Source: Bacteroidales bacterium (GTDB lineage Bacteria > Bacteroidota > Bacteroidia > Bacteroidales > JAGOPY01). From it: a stretch of DNA of 64,000 nucleotides. The position numbers and the translations under genes were made by a program. The notes beneath the pieces are model-generated. The model was not told the DNA's origin. It saw only the letters and a program-made list of their open reading frames with translations, and did no database searches. Every line of letters begins with the position of its first letter. The stretch's first letter is position 1. Location of the stretch: contig JALNZD010000007.1 in assembly GCA_023229505.1 (NCBI GenBank), positions 1-64,000 on the forward strand, given 5' to 3'. Below are positions 61,515 to 64,000 of the stretch, piece after piece.

Positions 61515-62528
61515 ATGAGTATTCAATACGATAAAGAAATATTTTCAAACAACAATTTTTCTTTAAAAGTAAATTATTCAGGTATTAAAGACAGTGTTGT
61601 TGAATCTTCTAGTTTAATAATGTCAGTATATGCGTATGATAAAACTGGAAAACCTATATTTTCAGAATCATTAAACTTTGAGCAAATCAAAAGTTTGTAC
61701 GAACATTTAAATCAAATTTCTATTATCACCGATTCTACCCAGACTACATCGGGTAAATTTATAGAAACTACAGGTGAAGTTATTGATATTCTGAATAAGT
61801 TAAACAATCTTGACCCAAATATATTAAAGGTTGTATTAAATAAACTTAAAAACATAGAAAGCATTCAAGCATCATTATCAGAAGTTGAAGATAAAATGGG
61901 AGTTCCTATATTAGAAAATATTACTGCTTATGAAAAATTTAAATTTTGGAAAGAAGAAATAAAAAATTTGGAACTTCTTTTACAATTAGAGGAAACTGGT
62001 GATATTGTTAAAGAAATTAAAGGCCAACAAAGTTTAAGAGCTTATATAGCTGGCCAACCAGAAAAAATATTTCAAAATTGGATTGAAAGAAATCATCAAT
62101 GGGTATTTGGCGTTGAATATACTAAAATAAAAAAAGGTAGAAAAATCGCATTGTTTTCTGAGGGGGATTTATTAATGGAGTCTATGGATGGTTTTTTAGA
62201 TCTCATCGAATTAAAGCGACCCCAATATGGTATTCTAAAATTGGATAAAAGCCATAAAAGTTATTATCCATCATCTGATTTATCTAAGGTTATCGGACAA
62301 TGTTTATATTATTTGGAAAAAATGGATAATCTTAAAATGAATCTTGAACAGGAACATAAAGTTAAAATATTAAGACCGAGAATAAAAATTGTTTTAGGTA
62401 GAACAAAAGACTTTAATGAAGAACAATATAATGTACTGAGAATGTTAAATTCTAACTTAAATCATATTCAGATAATTTCTTATGACTATTTATTAAGTTG
62501 TGGCGAAAAAATGATTTCTAACTTATAA
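61515..62528 (+). CDS. sduA: Shedu anti-phage nuclease (SduA, DUF4263)
   Basis: 337 residues. The N-terminal half is variable (sensor part, with a helical KLNNLDPNILKVVLNKLKNI). The C-terminal DUF4263 nuclease (~170-335) has LRAYIAGQPEKIFQNWIERN and WVFGVEY. The PD-(D/E)xK core is LLMESMDGFLDLIELKRP (Asp, Glu, Lys), with KVIGQCLYYLEKMD and RPRIKIVLGRTKDF following. Shedu is an experimentally established single-gene phage defence that nicks or degrades DNA. The ATG at 61515 follows the WYL-like gene by 3 bp, so they are co-transcribed. Confidence 0.92.
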   Translation: MSIQYDKEIFSNNNFSLKVNYSGIKDSVVESSSLIMSVYAYDKTGKPIFSESLNFEQIKSLYEHLNQISIITDSTQTTSGKFIETTGEVIDILNKLNNLDPNILKVVLNKLKNIESIQASLSEVEDKMGVPILENITAYEKFKFWKEEIKNLELLLQLEETGDIVKEIKGQQSLRAYIAGQPEKIFQNWIERNHQWVFGVEYTKIKKGRKIALFSEGDLLMESMDGFLDLIELKRPQYGILKLDKSHKSYYPSSDLSKVIGQCLYYLEKMDNLKMNLEQEHKVKILRPRIKIVLGRTKDFNEEQYNVLRMLNSNLNHIQIISYDYLLSCGEKMISNL

Positions 62529-62536
62529 GAATCAAT

Positions 62537-62989
62537 ATGCAATCCCTGCAAATAAACTTCGATTCGCCTAAGCATTTTGAGTTAAGCAATATTAAACCAC
62601 TTAGTGGTATAGTTGGGATTTATTTTATTTTCACGATAAACACACTAATTCAATATCCTTTCAGAAAATCCCGGTTACTTTATATCGGAATGAGCGAAAA
62701 GAAAACCAATAGTATTGGAAGCCGTTTAACAGGTCATTTTGAAGGCAAATCAAAAAATGTAGGATTAGTTAATTACAGAAAAATTGAACCTTTATTTTTT
62801 ACTTATATGAATTTTGAGATGCTTAAATCATTCTGGCAATTAAGGATTGAAGATTTGGAAAGCTATTTTATTTTGAATTTTGTAGAACATTTTGGTGTTT
62901 ACCCGATTTGTAATAACAAAACCGGTTTTGAAGTTCTCAACAATGTTTTAGAAGTTGATATTTCAATTGATTGGAATTACTTTGATTAA
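62537..62989 (+). CDS. GIY-YIG-like nuclease-family protein
   Basis: 150 residues. GIVGIYFIF (GIY part), SRLLYIGMSEKK (YIG part), SIGSRLTGHF (the Arg-containing helix), IEDLESYFILNF (Glu) and CNNKTGF (Asn) are spaced as in GIY-YIG nucleases. An endonuclease fold following Shedu suggests a second DNA-cleaving effector or an accessory. No signal peptide. The family assignment rests on these motifs only. Confidence 0.68.
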   Translation: MQSLQINFDSPKHFELSNIKPLSGIVGIYFIFTINTLIQYPFRKSRLLYIGMSEKKTNSIGSRLTGHFEGKSKNVGLVNYRKIEPLFFTYMNFEMLKSFWQLRIEDLESYFILNFVEHFGVYPICNNKTGFEVLNNVLEVDISIDWNYFD

Positions 62990-63000
62990 AATTATAATGT

Positions 63001-63189
63001 ATGGAAAATGTAAAATCTGGGAAACAAATTCTTGATGATTTCTTCAATGAAATAGAGAATTTACCCGATATTGATAATGAAATAGCACAATTATTTGCAA
63101 CCTTATATTCTCAAAACAAATTTACGGATGTAAATATCAAGAATGAATTGCAAAAATTAAGAGAAAAAAAGGATGAAAATCAAAATTAA
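63001..63189 (+). CDS. Small acidic helical protein, partner of the AAA ATPase
   Basis: 62 residues, predicted helical and acidic (ILDDFFNEIENLPDIDNEIA; LREKKDENQN). It overlaps the ATPase start by 17 bp, indicating translational coupling. No family recognised; it is probably a small subunit or regulator of the ATPase. Confidence 0.6.
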   Translation: MENVKSGKQILDDFFNEIENLPDIDNEIAQLFATLYSQNKFTDVNIKNELQKLREKKDENQN

Positions 63190-64000
63190 GAATATTACAA
63201 TCAAAGGATTAAGAGGTGTTAAAAAGCAGATTGATCTTGACCTTAGCGGGAAATCCATTTTATTGTATGGTGATAATGGTACAGGGAAAAGCAGTATTAC
63301 TGATGCTTTTGAGTGGTTTTACTATGATAAGGTAAACCATTTAAGTAATGAAGAAATAGGGCGTGATGGAAAAGAAGCCTTACGCAATACCTATTTAGAA
63401 GAAACTGAATCTGCCGCTATTCGAATAGATTTCTCTGATGTTGGTATTTCATCAGAGAAGTCATTAAATATTAAGAAGGGGAAATTAGTATCTGAGAATT
63501 CAAATTCTGAAGAAAAGTTTTTACAATATATAACTGAGTCTCAAGAAGAAAATTTATTACTAAGGTATCAAGATTTAAGAGGTTTTATTGATAATTCTAA
63601 AACAGATAAACTAAAATATTTCTCTGATATTATTGGCTTTTCAGAGGTTACAAAAGTAAAAGATGTAATAAAGAAAACTTTTAATGCAATAAGATCTGAA
63701 ATTAAAAATGGTGGATATGAAAATCAGATTCAAACGCAACAGTCAACCCTTCTTTCGAATATCGGGGCTAACATTTACTCTGAAAATCAATTATTTGATA
63801 AGCTTAATGAACTAATAAAACCTCTTAATACTGGTATTGATATCAATCAATTTAATGATATTGAAACCTTGATTGAAATAATTAAAAAGCCAACTGATAA
63901 TCAAATCATTGAAAAATTAAATTTTCTGCAAAAATGCTGGGATTTATTGACAAATATTAAAAAAGATATTACTGCCATTAATGACCATTATTTAAAATAT
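63173..64000 (+). CDS. AAA-family ATPase (RecF/SMC-like), truncated by window end
   Basis: 276 codons visible without a stop from ATG 63173. N-terminal half of an ABC-type/SMC-like ATPase: IKNITIKGLRGVKKQIDLDL then LYGDNGTGKSSITDAFEWFYY, the Walker A of RecF- and RloC/OLD-like proteins. A helical, coil-prone part follows (~140 on: DLRGFIDNSKTDKLKYFSDIIGFSEV). ATPases of this class serve in many multi-gene defence systems. Which subgroup it belongs to depends on the missing C-terminus. Confidence 0.85.
   Translation, partial: MKIKIKNITIKGLRGVKKQIDLDLSGKSILLYGDNGTGKSSITDAFEWFYYDKVNHLSNEEIGRDGKEALRNTYLEETESAAIRIDFSDVGISSEKSLNIKKGKLVSENSNSEEKFLQYITESQEENLLLRYQDLRGFIDNSKTDKLKYFSDIIGFSEVTKVKDVIKKTFNAIRSEIKNGGYENQIQTQQSTLLSNIGANIYSENQLFDKLNELIKPLNTGIDINQFNDIETLIEIIKKPTDNQIIEKLNFLQKCWDLLTNIKKDITAINDHYLKY

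Noticed and set aside
1..64000. tRNA, rRNA, insertion sequence or phage attachment sites
   Set aside because: Scanned by eye for tRNA T-loop motifs, transposase signatures and long terminal repeats. None was convincing, although weak examples could be missed without a covariance search.

Overview
The window comes from a Bacteroidota genome, most likely a fermentative member of the Bacteroidales or a close relative. The signs are a SusC/SusD/SusE glycan uptake locus, a type IX secretion C-terminal signal, GLPGLI proteins, TAnnTTTG-type promoters, few Shine-Dalgarno sites and menaquinone synthesis (MenA). Base composition is not uniform. The metabolic core (about 3-24 kb) and the glycan region (31-50 kb) are moderately GC-rich. 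The restriction remnants (25-29 kb), the AbiE/Vsr segment (50-52.6 kb) and above all 57-64 kb are clearly AT-richer and look acquired.

Layout. 0.1-2.9 kb: a doubly deleted ABC exporter, an intact AAA/DUF4143 ATPase and an internally deleted nucleotide-sugar epimerase. 2.9-5.6 kb: an EthD-like protein and acetoacetyl-CoA synthetase. 5.6-11.9 kb (minus strand): a small secreted Cys-containing peptide, a GLPGLI protein and a receptor-like outer membrane barrel, followed by a decayed second copy of the last two genes next to a Panacea-type toxin-antitoxin pair. 12-14.3 kb: ECF sigma factor, zinc-finger-like anti-sigma factor and a lipoprotein. 14.4-24.8 kb: fused isobutyryl/methylmalonyl-CoA mutase (IcmF), a membrane Fe-S ETF:quinone-oxidoreductase-like protein, EtfA, EtfB, a short-chain acyl-CoA dehydrogenase and a nitronate-monooxygenase-like flavoprotein. 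This is a coherent acyl-CoA oxidation module feeding electrons to menaquinone. 24.9-28.9 kb: a type III restriction locus with only the helicase/nuclease intact. 29-31.3 kb: a TPR protein and ElbB. 31.5-44 kb: two GH53 galactanases and a GH2 enzyme, facing a starch-type SusC-SusD-SusE plus GH13 locus. 44-50 kb: a haem-type TonB receptor, a MORN protein, MenA and a CPBP protease. 49.9-52.6 kb: AbiEi/AbiEii, Vsr and a truncated cytosine methyltransferase. 52.7-56.9 kb: a large T9SS cargo protein and a sorbosone-dehydrogenase-like protein.

57-64 kb is the most unusual part. One co-directional AT-rich run encodes an XRE regulator, an AlbA_2/GHKL-ATPase protein ending in a KTSC domain, a stand-alone KTSC protein, a small WYL-like protein, a PIN nuclease ending in a nearly identical KTSC domain, a divergent KTSC-like protein, a KTSC remnant, a second WYL-like protein, a Shedu nuclease, a GIY-YIG-like protein and the start of an AAA ATPase. 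It reads as a defence island in which one small domain has been copied onto several effectors.

Two themes run through the window. First, many genes are N-terminal or internally deleted fragments, especially restriction-modification genes. Second, gene borders carry short tandem arrays of 7-8 bp units and larger palindromes. Two such arrays appear to lie in frame inside the Fe-S oxidoreductase gene. No tRNA, rRNA, CRISPR array or intact insertion sequence was seen.
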